7,239 nucleotides of DNA from Anaerolineaceae bacterium (GTDB taxonomy: Bacteria; Chloroflexota; Anaerolineae; Anaerolineales; Villigracilaceae): contig VFKQ01000073.1 of the NCBI GenBank assembly GCA_009885445.1, forward strand, positions 1 to 7,239. The letters are read 5' to 3'. A program made the position numbers and the translations under genes. Below the pieces are notes generated by a model. That model was not told where the DNA came from. It ran no database searches and was given only the letters and a program-made list of their open reading frames with translations. This document shows positions 5,533-7,239 of the stretch, piece after piece. Position 1 is the stretch's first letter; every line of letters begins with the position of its first letter.

Positions 5533-6729
5533 TTAGCGTTTTCCAACGCCCAGGCTTTCCTCGAGTCGCTGGCTGAGATAAGACATTCCATAACTCAGCA
5601 CCCAATAGATCAGCGAAACGAAAACGTACACCTCTCGCTGTAAACCCAAAAAGTCAGGCTGTGCCAATACGGTTTTTGCGATTCCCACCAAGTCAAATAA
5701 TCCAACAATCGCCACCAGCGCCGTGTCCTTGAATACTGCAATGAACTGCCCAACCAAAATCGGAATAATCAAACGCAACGCCTGCGGCAAAATAATAAAG
5801 GCCATGGTCTGCGCGCCGCTCAAGCCGAGCGCGTACCCTGCTTCGTATTGACCGTGTGATATGGCTTGCAATCCGCCGCGCACATTCTCCGCGAGATATG
5901 CCGCGCTGAACAGCGTGACGCCCACCATCGCGCGCAAAACGCGGTCAAGCGTTAGATTGTCTGGCAGGAAGAGCGGCAACATCAACTGCGCCATAAAAAG
6001 AATCGTGATCAACGGCACGCCGCGCACCAGTTCGATATAGGCCACGCTGGCGAGTCGAACAACGGGCAACTGAGAGCGGCGTCCGAGCGCGAGCAGAACT
6101 CCCAGCGGGAACGAAAACAAAATGCCGACAGCGGTGAGCAAAAACGTAAGCAACAGCCCGCCCCACAAGTTGGTTTTCACCACGGGCATGAATCCGATTT
6201 CGGATTCTGAAAGTCCGTTGGTCAGCAGGATAAATATCGGCAAGGCGATGACCCAGCCCGTAATCACGCTTCTTTTCAGGACCTCGGGGCGGGCGCGCCC
6301 AAGTCCCCAGCCGATCAGCCCCGTGAGCGTTAACGCGATCAGCCACTTGCGCGGCTCCTCTCCAAAGGGAAGCGCGGCCAGCAACGCTGGGGCGAGCAAA
6401 AGCGCGGCGTAAAATTTTGAGTCGCGCGCCCATATGCCCAGCGAATTGCCAGATAAAAATATCAAAAAGCCAAGTCCCATCCATAAGCGCCATGCCTGCG
6501 CGAGGGGATATTGTCCGATGATCAGCAGACGCAGATTTGCAGAGACCACTTCCCATTCCGCGACTGTCAACGCCCAAGTTAGAAATCCTTTAAGCGCCCA
6601 GTAGACAATCAGACTGCCCAGCAATGTGAGCAGGGTATCCAGCCACGAGCCAAACAAATTCTGACGCATCCAGCGCAGGATGCTGGAGCGTTCGGTGAGC
6701 GGGGGCAGAGTGGAATCCATCTGTGTCAA
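5533..6729 (-). CDS. aapM: Amino-acid ABC transporter permease, AapM-like
   Basis: This is one of two membrane subunits of the amino-acid importer. The 398-residue protein has the AapM layout: an N-terminal WMRQNLFGSWLDTLLTLL (20-37), several extra membrane helices (about 30-53, 80-100, 106-122, 128-144, 153-171), then the conserved transport domain from about 185. The EAA loop that docks the ATPase is at 295-319 (YEAGYALGLS and ILPQALR). The segment VFKDTALVAIVGLFDL (332-347) is characteristic of the family. The start is uncertain. TTG at 6729 has GGAG 7 nt upstream and begins 1 nt after the TAA of the preceding permease, which suggests coupled translation. ATG at 6720 has no Shine-Dalgarno sequence nearby and would remove only three residues. 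TTG at 6744 is open but less likely. Confidence 0.93.
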   Translation of the reverse strand: MTQMDSTLPPLTERSSILRWMRQNLFGSWLDTLLTLLGSLIVYWALKGFLTWALTVAEWEVVSANLRLLIIGQYPLAQAWRLWMGLGFLIFLSGNSLGIWARDSKFYAALLLAPALLAALPFGEEPRKWLIALTLTGLIGWGLGRARPEVLKRSVITGWVIALPIFILLTNGLSESEIGFMPVVKTNLWGGLLLTFLLTAVGILFSFPLGVLLALGRRSQLPVVRLASVAYIELVRGVPLITILFMAQLMLPLFLPDNLTLDRVLRAMVGVTLFSAAYLAENVRGGLQAISHGQYEAGYALGLSGAQTMAFIILPQALRLIIPILVGQFIAVFKDTALVAIVGLFDLVGIAKTVLAQPDFLGLQREVYVFVSLIYWVLSYGMSYLSQRLEESLGVGKR

Positions 6730-6730
6730 C

Positions 6731-7239
6731 TTATCGCTCCACAAGTTTTATGCGCTGGTTGTACCAGTTCATCAACGCAGACGTTACGAGGCTGAAAACA
6801 AGATATGTGCCCATCACCAGCGCGATCATTTCCACGGCGCGGCCAGTCTGATTCAAAATTGTGTTTGAGACGTAGAACACATCCGGGTAGCCAACTGCAA
6901 TGGCAAGCGAGGAGTTCTTGATCAGGTTGAGATATTGACTGGTAAGCGGCGGGATGATAACGCGCAAGGCCTGCGGGAATACGATCAGGCGCAGAGTTTG
7001 AAAGCCGTTTAACCCCAGCGCACGCGAAGCCTCCACCTGTCCCTTGGAAACGGACAGGATGCCCGCGCGCACAACTTCACCAATGAAGGCCGCAGTGTAG
7101 AGAATGAGTCCAGAGGTCAGCGCCATGAATTCGGGGCTCAGGATTTTTCCACCTGATAGATTTAATCCTTTGACATATGGCAGGTCGAGCAGGAGCGGTT
7201 TTTCGGGAAGGATGATCCACCCAAGCAGTGCAACAGTGA
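6731..7239 (-). CDS. aapQ: Amino-acid ABC transporter permease, AapQ-like, C-terminal 168 residues; N-terminus outside window
   Basis: This is the partner permease of the AapM-like protein. The frame is open from the right edge to the TAA at 6731-6733. The ATG at 7126 is internal, because coding sequence with family character (GGKILSPEF) continues upstream of it. Visible signatures are LYTAAFIGEVVRAGI, the EAA loop GQVEASRALGLNGFQTLRL followed by FPQALRVIIPPLTSQYLNL, and IKNSSLAIAVGYPD; it ends in MNWYNQRIKLVER. These match the AapQ/BztB type of the general L-amino-acid transporter, in which order Q-M-P downstream of a binding-protein gene is usual. That binding protein is expected beyond the right edge. 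The operon promoter is not in the window. Confidence 0.93.
   Translation of the reverse strand, partial: TVALLGWIILPEKPLLLDLPYVKGLNLSGGKILSPEFMALTSGLILYTAAFIGEVVRAGILSVSKGQVEASRALGLNGFQTLRLIVFPQALRVIIPPLTSQYLNLIKNSSLAIAVGYPDVFYVSNTILNQTGRAVEMIALVMGTYLVFSLVTSALMNWYNQRIKLVER
6737..6740 (-). promoter_or_regulatory. Shine-Dalgarno site for the AapM-like permease, inside the upstream gene
   Basis: On the minus strand GGAG lies in the last codons of the AapQ-like permease, 7 nt before a TTG at 6729. The upstream stop (6731-6733) falls within that spacer, an arrangement expected for termination-reinitiation coupling of two subunits that form one complex. Confidence 0.55.

Noticed and set aside
5945..6577. 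Open minus-strand frame of 210 codons within the AapM-like gene
   Set aside because: It is an alternative frame of the real permease, Arg-rich and without membrane helices, typical of a shadow in GC-rich coding DNA.
4765..7239. Glutamine-specific GlnPQ system
   Set aside because: The two permeases have the AapQ and AapM architecture with an extended N-terminal region and Q-M-P order, unlike the short GlnP permease.

Overview
The window reads as a piece of chromosome from a free-living bacterium of moderate GC content, most likely an Anaerolineae-type member of the Chloroflexota. That placement is inference. It rests on the Thr/Pro-rich linker in a secreted lipoprotein, the long C-terminally extended RecJ, the Aap-type amino-acid transporter, and the short-period heptamer and octamer repeats; no marker gene is present to prove it. 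No RNA gene, insertion sequence, prophage, CRISPR array or toxin module was found.

Layout. At the left edge lies the C-terminal part of a PLP-dependent tryptophanase (+). It converges on a 310-residue secreted lipoprotein (-) with a CARDB-like domain and a calcium-loop-like C-terminal domain. A 97-bp divergent spacer separates this lipoprotein from recJ (+), the 5'->3' single-strand DNA exonuclease of recombination and repair. recJ is followed at 53 bp by a second small lipoprotein of unknown function (+). A strong hairpin terminator flanked by degenerate octamer repeats closes this unit. From the right edge, a three-gene amino-acid ABC transporter operon is read on the minus strand as permease (AapQ-like, N-terminus outside the window), permease (AapM-like) and ATPase (AapP-like). 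The substrate-binding protein is expected upstream of the window's right edge.

How the genes work together. The three transporter genes form one import complex. The permease-permease junction is a 1-nt gap with a start codon apparently chosen by a Shine-Dalgarno sequence inside the upstream gene. Tryptophanase degrades an amino acid, so amino-acid import and catabolism sit in the same neighbourhood, but they are in separate transcription units and no direct link can be shown.

I do not see a new multi-gene system. The most unusual content is small: two different heptamer tandem repeats translated in frame inside recJ, each at an apparent loop or domain boundary; an octamer-repeat-flanked terminator; and a probable leaderless promoter for recJ.
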